Positions 8,953 through 17,938 of a stretch of 64,000 nucleotides of DNA are shown one piece after another (within the stretch, counting starts at the first letter, position 1; each line of letters starts with the position of its first letter). Source of the DNA: Stappia sp. 28M-7 (GTDB taxonomy: Bacteria > Pseudomonadota > Alphaproteobacteria > Rhizobiales > Stappiaceae). The position numbers were made by a program, and so were the translations under genes. The stretch lies in assembly GCF_014252955.1 (NCBI RefSeq), contig NZ_JACMIA010000001.1:2502258-2566257 (forward strand), given 5' to 3'. Under the pieces are notes generated by a model that ran no database searches, was not told the origin of the DNA, and was given only the letters and a program-made list of their open reading frames with translations.

Positions 8953-10029
8953 CAAAAGCCGGCAAGAACGAACCGCAGGCGCATCGTGGTCGCGATGCTT
9001 GCCCTTCTCGCCCTCGTGGCCGCTGGCCTCGCCCTCGTTTCGGGCCTTTCGGACTTCGATCTGGACGGGCGCAGCCAGCGGGAGCTGACGTTCACGAGTG
9101 CCGGCGCAACGCTGTCCGGAACCCTGGTCCTGCCGGACGGCGCGGGAGAGCGCCCGCAGGCGGTGGCCCTGCTGGTGCATGGCGACGGGCCGCAGGACCG
9201 CTGGTCGAACGGCGGCTATCTCCCCCTGATCAACGCGCTGCTCGATCGTGGCATCGCCGTCTACACCTGGGACAAGCCGGGCACCGGCTCCAGCACCGGC
9301 GACTGGCTGGACCAGTCGATGCCGGACCGCAGCGAGGAAGCCCGCGCCGCCTTTGCGGCGGTCGCGCAGACGCTGCCGCAGGCGCGCGGGCGCATCGGCT
9401 TTCTCGGCTTCTCGCAGGCAGGATGGGTGCTGCCGGCCTTGGCCGCGCAAGACGGCCCCAAACCGGCGTTCTTCGTGCTGGTGGGCGGGGCGGTCAGCTG
9501 GCAGCGGCAGGGCGACTATTTCACCGCGCGCCGGCTGGAGGCCGAAGGACGCACGCCGGAAGAGATCGCGCAGCAGCTAATCGAGACCGAACGGAGCGAG
9601 GAAGAGATGTTCTCCGCCCTCACCGCCGGCACACTACCCGAGGCCGAGGCCGCAAGAGCGATGAGCATGACGGCGGAGCGTCTCGCGTTCATCCGGCGCA
9701 ACCGCCATGCGGACGCGAGCGACGCCATCGCGCAAGTGGATGCGCCGTTTTTGGCCGTGTGGGGAAATGAGGACCTCAATGTCGACCCGCAGGCGAATGC
9801 GGGCGACTACAGGCGGCTGCTTCCCCCCTCGCCGCACCACCGCGTGGAGGTGCTGCCCGGCTCGACGCACGGGCTGCTTAAGGCAAGCCTTTTCGGCTAC
9901 CAGCTCGCCGACCAGATGCCCTGGTACGCCAAGGGCGCCTTCCTTCTGCTCGGCCGAAAGGCCTATGCGGACCGCGCCATTCCCCTCATCGGTGACTGGA
10001 TCGAAGAGAGGGTGAAAGGCGCAAGCTGA
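8950..10029 (+). CDS. Membrane-anchored or secreted alpha/beta hydrolase
   Basis: 359 residues. A basic N-terminus (about 1-11) and a hydrophobic helix at 12-32 act as a signal anchor or signal peptide, so the enzyme probably faces the periplasm. The hydrolase fold is clear: an oxyanion segment LLVHGDGPQD near 75, WDKPGTGSSTGD near 107, nucleophile elbow GFSQAG near 153 (Ser), a likely acid in WGNEDLNVDP near 268, and the catalytic His in GSTHGLLK near 305. It resembles the dienelactone hydrolase/peptidase-like branch (COG1073 type); the substrate is unknown. Start ATG 8950 with a GGGGACGGG ribosome site that is also part of a strong hairpin. It converges with the DUF2155 gene downstream. Confidence 0.8.
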   Translation: MQKPARTNRRRIVVAMLALLALVAAGLALVSGLSDFDLDGRSQRELTFTSAGATLSGTLVLPDGAGERPQAVALLVHGDGPQDRWSNGGYLPLINALLDRGIAVYTWDKPGTGSSTGDWLDQSMPDRSEEARAAFAAVAQTLPQARGRIGFLGFSQAGWVLPALAAQDGPKPAFFVLVGGAVSWQRQGDYFTARRLEAEGRTPEEIAQQLIETERSEEEMFSALTAGTLPEAEAARAMSMTAERLAFIRRNRHADASDAIAQVDAPFLAVWGNEDLNVDPQANAGDYRRLLPPSPHHRVEVLPGSTHGLLKASLFGYQLADQMPWYAKGAFLLLGRKAYADRAIPLIGDWIEERVKGAS

Positions 10030-10060
10030 GGCCCCTGAGGCCTTCGTCCGCGCCCTTCCC

Positions 10061-10594
10061 TCACATCGGCGGCTTGAGCCGCGGAAGCACCTGTTCGGGG
10101 CCGAGCTCCGGCTTGGTGCCGGCCAACGGATCCTCGCCGGCCGCCGCCTCCGCCGAGATCGGCGGGCCGCTGTAGTTGGGCGGCGGGGCAACGGTGGAGG
10201 ACTGCTTGCAGTCGGTCAGCCACACGTCATAGACGGCGTGCTCGACCGCATGCAGGCCAGGGCTCGCCGCAAACATCCACCCGGTGAAGATCCGCCGAAC
10301 CTCGTTGTTCAGCGTGATCTCGTCCACCTCGACGAAGGCCGTCGTCTGCGGCGCCTCGGTCTCGGGCCGGGTGTTGCACTCGCGCGGGGTCACCTGCAGC
10401 GCGCCGAACTGCACCGTCTCGCCGATATAGACATCGAAGCTGATGATGCGGCCAGTGATCTTGTCGAGGCCCGAGAACACGGCGACCGGGTTCTCGATCT
10501 TTTCGGCAAGGGCCGGCGACAGGCCCGTCATCAGCACCATCGCCGCGCCCGCCACACCGGGCAGGAAGCTTCGCAACTCCGCAGCCAGCTTCAT
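10061..10594 (-). CDS. DUF2155 domain-containing secreted protein
   Basis: 177 residues from ATG 10594; the frame continues two codons to a GTG at 10600, but ATG 10594 has the better spaced ribosome site (GAGGGAA). The signal peptide ends near residue 30 (SPALA before Glu-Lys). The mature part carries the DUF2155 signature: AVFSGLDKITGRIISFDVYI near 38, then FGALQVTPRECNTRP, and RRIFTGWMFAASPGLHAVEH near 100 before DVWLTDCK. The two cysteines could pair in the periplasm. The tail is rich in proline. The gene follows valS closely on the same strand and this pairing is, to my knowledge, common in Rhizobiales. No function is known. Confidence 0.85.
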   Translation of the reverse strand: MKLAAELRSFLPGVAGAAMVLMTGLSPALAEKIENPVAVFSGLDKITGRIISFDVYIGETVQFGALQVTPRECNTRPETEAPQTTAFVEVDEITLNNEVRRIFTGWMFAASPGLHAVEHAVYDVWLTDCKQSSTVAPPPNYSGPPISAEAAAGEDPLAGTKPELGPEQVLPRLKPPM

Positions 10595-10622
10595 CCGCAC
10601 TTCCCTCGCTCAGCTTGCCGGA

Positions 10623-13466
10623 TCACGCATGCGACAGATCGGCAAGACGCTTGCGCGCATCGACCACCTTGTCGCGCAACTCGACGAGTTCCGCCCGCTT
10701 TTCCTGTTCCGCGACAACGATCTCTTCCGGCGCCTTGGCGACGAAAGCCGGATTGCCGAGCTTCTTGTCGATCCGGGCGATCTCGCCGTCCAGCCTGGCT
10801 TCTTCCTTGGCAAGCCGGGCCGCCTCGGCACCAAGATCGATGAAATCGGCAAGAGGAAGGCAGAAAACCGCCTCTCCACTGACAATCTGCACCGAACCGC
10901 GCGGCGGGGCATCGGCAAGCGAAACGCTCTCGGCCCGTGCCAGCCGCAGGATCGCCGCCTCGTGGGTGGCAAGCCGCTGGCGGGTGACCTCGTTGGCGCC
11001 GGTGACGACCAGCGGCACGCGGGCGCCGGCCGGCACGTTCATCTCCGCCCGCACCGAGCGGATCGAGGTGATCAGGTCCACCAGCCAGTTGATCTCGGAG
11101 GCCGAGGACTGGTCGCCGCCGGCGGAAACCGGCCAGCGGGTGTGGACGAGCAGCCGCTCGCGGGTGGCCTCGGCGTCGCCCTCGACGGCACGCGCCCACA
11201 GCTCCTCGGTCATGAACGGCATGAACGGGTGCAGGACCTTGAGGACCTCGTCGAGAACCCAGGCGGCCGTGGCGCGGGTTTCCTCGCGCGCATCCTCGCT
11301 GCCCTCGCCGAAGATCGGCTTGGCCAGTTCCAGATACCAGTCGCAATAGGTGTTCCAGACGAAGCGATAGGCCGCGCCCGCCGCCTCGTTGAAGCGGAAG
11401 CCCTCGAGCGCCTCGGTCACCTCGGCGATGCAGCGCCCGGTCTCGGTGACGATCCAGCGGTTGACCGTCTCGCGCACCGCGACCGGATCGAAGCCGGCGG
11501 GACGCTTGCCGCCGTTCATCTCCACGAAGCGGGCAGCGTTCCACAGCTTGGTGACGAAGTTGCGGTAGCCGGCAACGCGGCCAGTCGCCAGCTTGATGTC
11601 GCGGCCCTGCGCCGCCATCGCCGCCAGCGTGAAGCGCAGCGCATCGGCACCGTACTCGTCGATCAGAGCGAGCGGGTCGATGACGTTGCCCTTCGACTTC
11701 GACATCTTCTGGCCCCTCTCGTCGCGGACCAGGGCATGGATGTAGACCGTGTGGAAGGGCTCGGTCTTCATGTAGTGATCGCCGAGCATCATCATCCGGG
11801 CGACCCAGAAGAAGATGATGTCGAAGCCGGTGATCAGCACGCTCGTCGGGTAGTAGTTGGCCAGTTCCGGCGTCTTGTCCGGCCAGCCGAGCGTGGAGAA
11901 CGGCCACAGCGCCGAGGAGAACCACGTGTCGAGCACGTCCTCGTCGCGGTAGAGCGCGACCGCGCCCTCCCCGCCGGCATCCCAGCGGGCAAGCGCCGCT
12001 TCCATGTCGATCACCTCGACATCGCGGGCATAGTGGCTGCGCGCGGCCGCCATCGCCTCGTCCTCGCTGCGCTCGACGAAGATCTTGCCGTCCGGGCCGT
12101 ACCAGGCCGGGATGCGGTGCCCCCACCACAGCTGGCGCGAGATGCACCAGGGCTGGATGTTCTCCATCCACTCGTAATAGGTCTTGTCCCAGTTGCGCGG
12201 GACGAAGTTGGTCCGCCCCTCGCGCACGCTGGCGATCGCCGGCTGGGCCAGCGTCTTGGCATCGACATACCACTGGTCGGTCAGGAGCGGCTCGATCGGC
12301 ACGCCGCCGCGGTCGCCATGCGGGACCATGTGCGTGTGCGGCTCGATCCGGTCGAGCAGGCCAAGCTCCTCCATGCGCGCAACCAGACGCTTGCGCACGT
12401 CGAAGCGGTCGCAGCCCTCGTAGGCCGAGATCGTCTCGGACAGCTCGGCGCTTTGCGCGACGCCCTCCAGGAACTCCGGGTTCTCGGCAAGGCGGACCTT
12501 CGCCTCGCGGTCGAGGACGGAGATCATCGGCAGGTCGTGGCGGCGGCCGACCTCGAAGTCGTTGAAGTCATGCGCCGGGGTGATCTTGACCGCGCCCGAG
12601 CCGGCATCCGGATCGGCATAGTCGTCGGCGACGATGGGAATGCGGCGGCCGACCAGCGGCAGCACCACATGCTTGCCGATCAGGCCCTTGTAGCGCGGGT
12701 CCTCCGGGTTCACGGCAACCGCCGTGTCGCCGAGCATGGTCTCCGGCCGGGTCGTGGCGACGGTGATGTAGTCGCGCGTCTCGAACTCTGTCGGGTTGCC
12801 ATCCTCGTCCCAGGCGACCGGCGCCTGGAACGTCTCCCCGCCTTCCAGCGGATAGCGGAAGTGCCAGAGATTGCCCTTGATCTCGATCTGCTCGACCTCG
12901 AGGTCCGAGATCGCGGTCAGCAGCTTCGGGTCCCAGTTGACCAGCCGCTTGTCCTTGTAGATCAGCCCCTCGCTGTAGAGACCGACGAAAACCTCCAGCA
13001 CGGCGCGGGACAGGCCCTCGTCCATGGTGAAACGCTCGCGCGACCAGTCGCACGAGGCCCCCAGCCGCTTGAGCTGGTTGATGATCATGCCGCCGGATTC
13101 GGCCTTCCAGTCCCACACGCGCTCGACGAAGGCCTCGCGGCCCATATCGCGGCGGCCCGGCTCCTGGCGCTCGGCCAGCTGGCGCTCGACGACCATCTGC
13201 GTGGCGATGCCGGCATGGTCCATGCCCGGCTGCCACAGCACGTCGCGCCCGCGCATGCGCTCGAAGCGGATGAGAATGTCCTGCAGCGTGTTGTTGAGCG
13301 CGTGGCCCATGTGCAGGGAGCCCGTCACGTTGGGCGGCGGGATGACGATCGAATAGGACGCTGCGCCCGGCTCGGCGCCGGCTCCCGCCTTGAAGGCATC
13401 CGCCTCGTCCCAGGTCTTGGCGATCCTGGGTTCGACTGTGGCAGCGTCGTAGGTCTTGTCGAGCAT
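10623..13466 (-). CDS. valS: Valine--tRNA ligase
   Basis: Class I aminoacyl-tRNA synthetase that charges tRNA-Val and edits mischarged threonine. 947 residues from ATG 13466 ([13 protein letters not shown]); 22 more open codons lie upstream but have no family match. The HIGH signature appears as HMGH at residues 52-55 within [17 protein letters not shown], and KMSKS at about 587-591. Between them is the CP1 editing domain, including [20 protein letters not shown]. The C-terminal tRNA-binding coiled coil is clear from about 885 on ([20 protein letters not shown]). Full length and intact. Likely co-transcribed with the DUF2155 gene. Confidence 0.96.
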   Translation of the reverse strand: MLDKTYDAATVEPRIAKTWDEADAFKAGAGAEPGAASYSIVIPPPNVTGSLHMGHALNNTLQDILIRFERMRGRDVLWQPGMDHAGIATQMVVERQLAERQEPGRRDMGREAFVERVWDWKAESGGMIINQLKRLGASCDWSRERFTMDEGLSRAVLEVFVGLYSEGLIYKDKRLVNWDPKLLTAISDLEVEQIEIKGNLWHFRYPLEGGETFQAPVAWDEDGNPTEFETRDYITVATTRPETMLGDTAVAVNPEDPRYKGLIGKHVVLPLVGRRIPIVADDYADPDAGSGAVKITPAHDFNDFEVGRRHDLPMISVLDREAKVRLAENPEFLEGVAQSAELSETISAYEGCDRFDVRKRLVARMEELGLLDRIEPHTHMVPHGDRGGVPIEPLLTDQWYVDAKTLAQPAIASVREGRTNFVPRNWDKTYYEWMENIQPWCISRQLWWGHRIPAWYGPDGKIFVERSEDEAMAAARSHYARDVEVIDMEAALARWDAGGEGAVALYRDEDVLDTWFSSALWPFSTLGWPDKTPELANYYPTSVLITGFDIIFFWVARMMMLGDHYMKTEPFHTVYIHALVRDERGQKMSKSKGNVIDPLALIDEYGADALRFTLAAMAAQGRDIKLATGRVAGYRNFVTKLWNAARFVEMNGGKRPAGFDPVAVRETVNRWIVTETGRCIAEVTEALEGFRFNEAAGAAYRFVWNTYCDWYLELAKPIFGEGSEDAREETRATAAWVLDEVLKVLHPFMPFMTEELWARAVEGDAEATRERLLVHTRWPVSAGGDQSSASEINWLVDLITSIRSVRAEMNVPAGARVPLVVTGANEVTRQRLATHEAAILRLARAESVSLADAPPRGSVQIVSGEAVFCLPLADFIDLGAEAARLAKEEARLDGEIARIDKKLGNPAFVAKAPEEIVVAEQEKRAELVELRDKVVDARKRLADLSHA

Positions 13467-13563
13467 CGGTTTTCCCGGGGATTTGAGAACTGATCGCGTG
13501 GTTACTCGCTGGCGCGGCGCCAAGTCAACCATCGCGCGGCGGCAGGGGCGCCGCCGGAAACGA

Positions 13564-13588
13564 AAACGCCGCCCGGTGGGCGGCGTTT
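13564..13588 (-). terminator. Rho-independent terminator after popZ
   Basis: An 11-bp perfect stem (AAACGCCGCCC at 13564-13574 with GGGCGGCGTTT at 13578-13588) and a three-base loop lie 22 bases beyond the popZ stop. On the minus strand the stem runs into TTTTCGTTT. Confidence 0.8.
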
Positions 13589-13609
13589 CGAGCGGTCAGG
13601 GACGCGGCG

Positions 13610-14290
13610 TCAACGCCCGCGCGATACCCGCTCGATCTCCTGGCGTACGAGCCGCTCGACCAGCGGCGGTAGGTTCTCGTCGAGCCAGCCCTTCAGCATC
13701 GGCCGCAGCATCTCCTTGACGAGATCCTCCAGCGTACGCGCGTTGTTGGACAGGATGGTTCCGGCAAGATTATGGAAGGCCGCCTGAACCGCCTGGTTGG
13801 CATCCGGCGACAAAAGGTCGTCGCCCTCCGGCGCAGCCGAAGCACGGGGTGCCGCACGCGGGGCGGCCTTGGGCGCCGGTGCCGGATCGGGCTCCTGATC
13901 GACGAAGGCGACGTCGCCCGCTTCGTCTTCATCGGTTCCCAGTCCCTCGACCATGTCGAAGGCGTCGATCTCGTCATCGGCCTCGACGGCCTGGTCCTCG
14001 GTCAGCTCCAGCACGTCGTCGGTATCGACGTCGATGTCGGCCTCGGCCTCCATCTCGACCTTCGCGGACACAGGCTCCTCGATCTCGACCTCGATGTCGT
14101 CGTCGCCGGCGGAATCGAACAGCTTGTCGAGATCGTCCTGGGACATCTCCTCGCCGGCGGCAGGCATCGCCTCCTCCGGCTCGGCTGCCGCCTTTCCGCC
14201 TGCGGGCGTATCTTCATCGGAGATGATCCGGCGGATGGACGCCAGGATTTCTTCCATTGAAGGTTCTTGAGCTTGACTGGCGTTAGCCAT
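13610..14290 (-). CDS. popZ: PopZ-family polar organising protein (DUF2497)
   Basis: 226-residue hub protein that in Caulobacter and relatives self-assembles at cell poles and tethers ParB-parS and cell-cycle proteins. Three parts are visible. The N-terminal client-binding helix PSMEEILASIRRIISDE is at 10-26. A long disordered acidic linker (about 30-130) is rich in Asp, Glu, Ala and Val, with PAPAPKAAPRAAPRASAAP at its end. The C-terminal helical oligomerisation region (about 160-226) contains ANQAVQAAFHNLAGTILSNN and MLRPMLKGWLDENLPPLVER. Start ATG 14290; the stop is followed by a strong terminator. It lies between valS and the TolC-type gene. One GANTC site (14374-14378) lies upstream. Confidence 0.9.
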   Translation of the reverse strand: MANASQAQEPSMEEILASIRRIISDEDTPAGGKAAAEPEEAMPAAGEEMSQDDLDKLFDSAGDDDIEVEIEEPVSAKVEMEAEADIDVDTDDVLELTEDQAVEADDEIDAFDMVEGLGTDEDEAGDVAFVDQEPDPAPAPKAAPRAAPRASAAPEGDDLLSPDANQAVQAAFHNLAGTILSNNARTLEDLVKEMLRPMLKGWLDENLPPLVERLVRQEIERVSRGR

Positions 14291-14497
14291 ACCGATCCCC
14301 GCACTCGAAAACTCTGCGTCCGGCGTCGAGGCCGGAAAGCTTCTGACCGTCTGCAGCCCTTGGCGGAACTACCGAGTCGATCACGGAAAACTATAACGTG
14401 TTAAGCCGCTGGGGGAAACGCACCACCGCGCCGCGATGACCCAAGCCGACCCGAACGGGCCAACAATTCCCCGATTCGGGCTGTTTTGCACGAAAAA

Positions 14498-14521
14498 CCG
14501 CCCCTGAACCCTCAGGAGCGG
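14498..14521 (-). terminator. Rho-independent terminator after the TolC-type gene
   Basis: On the minus strand CCGCTCCTGA, a four-base loop and TCAGGGGCGG form a 10-bp stem (one G-T pair), followed directly by TTTTTCG. It lies about 50 bases past the stop. Confidence 0.75.
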
Positions 14522-14571
14522 CCTTTCAAGTTGCAGTCGAGGCCGAACGGGCAGCGCCCGTCCGCCTGCGC

Positions 14572-15945
14572 TCAGCGGCCGTCCGGCGTCTTCAGACCGT
14601 ACCAGCTGTTGCGCACCTTCTTGTAATGCGCGGTCTCGTCGTAGCGGGCCACGGCAAGGCCGATCTGATCGGAGGTCAGGCGTCCGATGGCCGAAATCAG
14701 GGTGTAGGCGGCAACCGTGCGGTTGCGCTGCGCGCTGATCAGGCTGACGCGGCTGTTGACCAGGTCGAACTGGGCGTTGAGCACGTCCAGCGTGGTGCGC
14801 TGGCCAACGCGCTGTTCCTCGATGACACCTTCCAGCGCCAGCTGGTTGGCGGAAACGGCATCCTCGCCGGCCTGGATCGAGGCCAGCGCCGCCTGGTACT
14901 GGCCCCAGGCCGAGACGACATTGGCGCGGATCTGGTCGCGCGCCACGTCGAGCTGGATCTGGGTCTGGCCGAGTTCTTCCTTCGCCTGACGCACGCGGGA
15001 CGACACCGCGCCGCCCTGATAGAGCGGGATCGACACGCGGCCGAAGATGCTGGCGCTGTCCACCGTGTCGGTGTTCCGCGAGGACGGCGGGCGCCACTGG
15101 CGCTGCAGGTCGGCCTCGACGGTGACGGTCGGCAGCAGTTCGCCCTCGATGGTCTTGACGCCGAACGTGCCGGCATCGACGAGATGCTGTGCCGCAAGAA
15201 TCGACGGATGGTTGGCCGCGCTGAGGTTCAGCGCCTCATCCAGCGAGCGCGGCATCCGGCCGTAGATCGAGGTGCGTGCGGACAGGGACTTCGGGTCCGC
15301 GCCCACCACCTGGCGATAGATGGCCCGCGCGGTGTTCACGTTGGCCATCGCCAGGTTGAGGTCCGACTGGGCCTCCGAGTAGCGCGCCCGTGCCTGCGAG
15401 ACGTCGGTCCGCGTGCCCTCGCCCACCTCGAAGCGATCCTGCGCGGCGCGCACCTGCTCCGAAAGGAAGGCAAGGCTGCTGCGCCGCAGCGAGACGATGG
15501 CCGTGGTGCTGATCACGTCCATATAGGCGGTCGCGGCATCCAGCATCACCGACTGCTCGGTCGCCCGCAGGCTCTCGCGCTCGGCCCGAACCACGGCCTC
15601 GGCCTGGCGAACCGAGTTCACCGTGCGGAAGCCGCGGAAGAGCGCCTGCGACAGCGACAGGCCGACCGAGGCCGTGTTGCCGTAGTTCGAACGACCCGGA
15701 TCGGTCCTGGAATATTGCGAGCCCACATCGATGCGGCCGAAGATCTGCGGGCGCCAGCCCGACAGAGCCTGCGGCACCGACTCATTCACCGAGCGCAGCG
15801 CCGCGCGGGCCGCGTTCAGCGTGGGATTGTCGGAATAGGCCTGCGCCAGCGCCTGGTCGATAGACTGCGCGCGTCCCGTCGCGGGCACGCCAGCGACCGC
15901 CACCGCAAGCGCGGTCGCAAAGAGCCATGAACCCGTCCGCTTCAC
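14572..15945 (-). CDS. tolC: TolC-family outer membrane efflux/secretion channel
   Basis: Outer membrane tunnel protein that pairs with inner membrane pumps or type I exporters. 457 residues from GTG 15945, which has AGGGG eight bases upstream; another GTG at 15954 is possible, but its ribosome site would overlap. The signal peptide MKRTGSWLFATALAVAVAG ends near residue 26 (GRA before Gln-Ser). Two homologous helical repeats typical of TolC are seen, opening with IDQALAQAYSDNPTLNAARA near 29 and a second half near 240 (LDEALNLSAANHPSILAAQH). YQGGAVSSRVRQAKEELGQT near 315 and GQRTTLDVLNAQFDLVNSRV near 385 are further TolC marks. No pump genes lie next to it, so the partner is unknown. Confidence 0.88.
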   Translation of the reverse strand: MKRTGSWLFATALAVAVAGVPATGRAQSIDQALAQAYSDNPTLNAARAALRSVNESVPQALSGWRPQIFGRIDVGSQYSRTDPGRSNYGNTASVGLSLSQALFRGFRTVNSVRQAEAVVRAERESLRATEQSVMLDAATAYMDVISTTAIVSLRRSSLAFLSEQVRAAQDRFEVGEGTRTDVSQARARYSEAQSDLNLAMANVNTARAIYRQVVGADPKSLSARTSIYGRMPRSLDEALNLSAANHPSILAAQHLVDAGTFGVKTIEGELLPTVTVEADLQRQWRPPSSRNTDTVDSASIFGRVSIPLYQGGAVSSRVRQAKEELGQTQIQLDVARDQIRANVVSAWGQYQAALASIQAGEDAVSANQLALEGVIEEQRVGQRTTLDVLNAQFDLVNSRVSLISAQRNRTVAAYTLISAIGRLTSDQIGLAVARYDETAHYKKVRNSWYGLKTPDGR

Positions 15946-16291
15946 CTTGAACACCCCTGTACAACTCCGGAGCAGCCGCGACGGCAGAATCACCGGCGGC
16001 CGACTTCTGTTTGACGCGGGTCCCTGTGACCCATGATCCTGCCTGTGCGGATCTGCGGTTTTCCGGTCCGCCCCAGGGGCGCCCGCCGCTTTTTGATCCT
16101 CGGAAAGCGCTGCAGTCTTGGCCGCTGCGCCATGCCGGTTGCCCGCCCTCCGTCGGACAGTCCACGGCATGCGTACTGTTATCCCCCACCGGTCGCGACA
16201 CAACCTTTCAAAGGTAACGGCGCTCGCATTCGGGAGGGGCTGCGACCTCTCGGCAACACCTGTGTCCGAAAGTCACGTCGCGGAACATGAA
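15946..16291. other. Leader region of the TolC-type gene, with a 13-base palindrome
   Basis: About 350 bases without a gene, on the upstream side of the TolC-type gene. A palindrome ACCTTTCAAAGGT lies at 16203-16215, some 260 bases before the start codon. I see no convincing promoter boxes. Open frames here have no ribosome site and no recognisable content. Confidence 0.4.
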
Positions 16292-16322
16292 AAGGGCCGC
16301 GCAGACACTCGTCCGGCGCGGC
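16287..16322 (-). terminator. Rho-independent terminator after the PIMT-like gene
   Basis: On the minus strand GGGCCGCGC, a 13-base loop and GCGCGGCCC (16314-16322 with 16292-16300) form a nine-bp stem followed by TTTTC. It lies about 30 bases past the stop at 16354. Confidence 0.75.
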
Positions 16323-16353
16323 CCTGAACCTTGCAAAAAACCTTGGAAAACCG

Positions 16354-17016
16354 TCAGAAGACGAATTCCTTCGGGCGCTCGAAGCCCGGCAGCAGATGCG
16401 CCGCCGCGTTGAACGCGAAGCGCCCGGAAACCGCATCGCCCGAGCGCACGTAGAGCTCGGCCTGACCTGCCCCGCCAAGACCGCGCACGACGACCAGCCG
16501 GCCGCCGTCCTTGAGCTGCGCGGTCAGCGTCGACGGCAGCTCCTCGACGGCGCCATCGACGAAGATCACGTCATAGGGACCTTCCGACGCCCCGCCCTTG
16601 GCGAGATCGCCCTCGATCACGGCCGCGTTCTCGATGCCGAGTTCCACCAGCAGCTCGGAAGCGGCCGCAGCGATCTGCGCATCCGACTCGATGCCGACGA
16701 CCGATCCGGCCAGCCGCGCGAACACCGCGACGCTGTAGCCGGTGCCGCAGCCCACGCAAAGAACCACCTCGCCCGGCTTGACGGAGGCCAGCTGCACCAG
16801 CTTGCCGAAGACATGCGGCTTCATCAGGTAGCGGCTGGTCTCGCCGCCGGCCACAAGGATGTCCTGGTCGCTATAGGCGATGCAGCGCTTGGAGGTCGGC
16901 ACGAACCGCTCGCGCGGCACGCTTTCCATCGCGTCCAGCACCCTCAGGTCCGTGACGTCGTTGGTCCGCAGCTGGTTGTCCACCATGTGGGTGCGGACCT
17001 GCTCGTAATCGCCCAT
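16354..17016 (-). CDS. PIMT-like SAM-dependent methyltransferase (divergent)
   Basis: 220 residues from ATG 17016. The Rossmann methyltransferase fold of the L-isoaspartyl methyltransferase family is clear: SAM motif VVLCVGCGTGYSVAVFARL near 82, acidic IESD near 107, and YDVIFVDGAVEELP near 147. But the family's substrate-site motif, which in the canonical copy at 39938-40660 reads ALPIECGQTISQPSLV, is replaced here by AGGETSRYLMKPHVFGKL. Repair of isoaspartate is therefore doubtful, and this may be a specialised methyltransferase. The gene sits upstream of the TolC-type gene in the same direction but is cut off by a terminator. An alternative upstream start (17055) adds 13 residues of no family match. 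Confidence 0.8.
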   Translation of the reverse strand: MGDYEQVRTHMVDNQLRTNDVTDLRVLDAMESVPRERFVPTSKRCIAYSDQDILVAGGETSRYLMKPHVFGKLVQLASVKPGEVVLCVGCGTGYSVAVFARLAGSVVGIESDAQIAAAASELLVELGIENAAVIEGDLAKGGASEGPYDVIFVDGAVEELPSTLTAQLKDGGRLVVVRGLGGAGQAELYVRSGDAVSGRFAFNAAAHLLPGFERPKEFVF

Positions 17017-17329
17017 TGCACGCCTCTTTGCATTCTTGCGCCGGTCCGGCAGCATCCGGCCCGGCCTCGCGCCGGCCCGCCGCAGCGGACCTGCAAACCC
17101 TCATCCGGTTCCTTACCGGGGTCCGGCCCGCCTGACAAGCCGCACGCACGCGCAAGAGCTTGCAAGGCCCGCACTGCGAGATAACGATGCAATCACGGCG
17201 TGCATTCGAGGATGGCAACGGGGGTGGACGGTATGGCAGGCTGTTTCCAATGCAACCACGCAAGATCCCGGTGAAACAACGTCACCGGCGACGCGTCGTT
17301 GCGGCACCAGCCCGCCGAGGGAGTGCGTA
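17017..17329. other. Divergent intergenic region between PIMT-like gene and small orphan gene
   Basis: 313 bases. On the plus strand TTGCAA (17160-17165) is followed 16 bases later by TAACGA (17182-17187), a weak promoter candidate for the orphan gene. Nothing else recognisable. Confidence 0.3.
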
Positions 17330-17674
17330 ATGCTGTTTGGCGATCCGAATGACAAGACGCCCGCCCAGTCGGGCTGGTCTGTCGACTGGCGCTTCGACCA
17401 GCTCCTGATGAAGCTGGGACGCTACGACCAGATGCCGCTGGCGCGCGGACTTGCCGGGCGCCGGTTCGGTTGCGACGACCTGTCTCTCCTCACCGGAGAG
17501 CAGAAGGCGCAATTCATCTCCGACTGCGAGCAGGAGCTGGCGATCGCCATCGCCCTGGACGGACCTGCGAAGGAGGGCCGGACGGGCAAGCGCCTGTCGC
17601 GCCTGCGTCCCCGCCGCCGTCAGCGGCTGCTGGGCGGCTTCAGGGGCAGGTCGTCGAGGGTCAGCCCGGAATAG
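17330..17674 (+). CDS. Small protein of unknown function
   Basis: 114 residues. I do not recognise it. The start is well supported: ATG 17330 has GAGGGAG six bases upstream. The first 75 residues look like a folded small protein (WSVDWRFDQLLMKLGRYDQM near 19, FGCDDLSLLTGEQKAQFISD near 48). The last third is very basic (RLSRLRPRRRQRLLGGFRGR) and overlaps the 3' end of the DUF1467 gene on the other strand by 55 bases, so that tail may come from read-through into antisense sequence. No signal peptide or membrane helix. It stands alone on the plus strand between two minus-strand blocks. Confidence 0.6.
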   Translation: MLFGDPNDKTPAQSGWSVDWRFDQLLMKLGRYDQMPLARGLAGRRFGCDDLSLLTGEQKAQFISDCEQELAIAIALDGPAKEGRTGKRLSRLRPRRRQRLLGGFRGRSSRVSPE

Positions 17675-17889
17675 ACCTTCAGCCAGTAGACCCCGGCAAA
17701 GACCACCGCCGCCACCACGGTGGTGATCAAGGCCTTCTTCAGCAGCTGCGGCCGCTGGGGCGCGCTGGATTCGGTGCCCGGAACCACCTCCCCGCCTTCT
17801 TCCTGCGTTACCACGCCGATCGGCAGGATCGCGAAGAGGATGATCCACCAGATGACGAAATAGATCGCGAGCGAGGAGACCAGAGACAC
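17620..17889 (-). CDS. DUF1467 family membrane protein
   Basis: 89 residues with two membrane helices, at about 5-25 (SLAIYFVIWWIILFAILPIG) and 52-70 (ALITTVVAAVVFAGVYWLKV), joined by a polar loop with the VVTQEEGGEVVPGTE stretch typical of DUF1467. Function unknown. It is the last gene of the nuoN-birA-rnj-mce series and follows the epimerase gene by 49 bases; to my knowledge this neighbourhood recurs in Rhizobiales. Start ATG 17889. Confidence 0.85.
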   Translation of the reverse strand: MSLVSSLAIYFVIWWIILFAILPIGVVTQEEGGEVVPGTESSAPQRPQLLKKALITTVVAAVVFAGVYWLKVYSGLTLDDLPLKPPSSR

Positions 17890-17938
17890 CGCTTTGCCTT
17901 TTTAACGAGAACGTTGCACGCAGGTGGACGGCAGGTCG

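Noticed and set aside
14380-14405. CtrA-like site (TTAA spaced repeat) upstream of popZ
   Set aside because: Only one TTAA half (in TTAACACGTTATAG) is present; the second half-site does not match.
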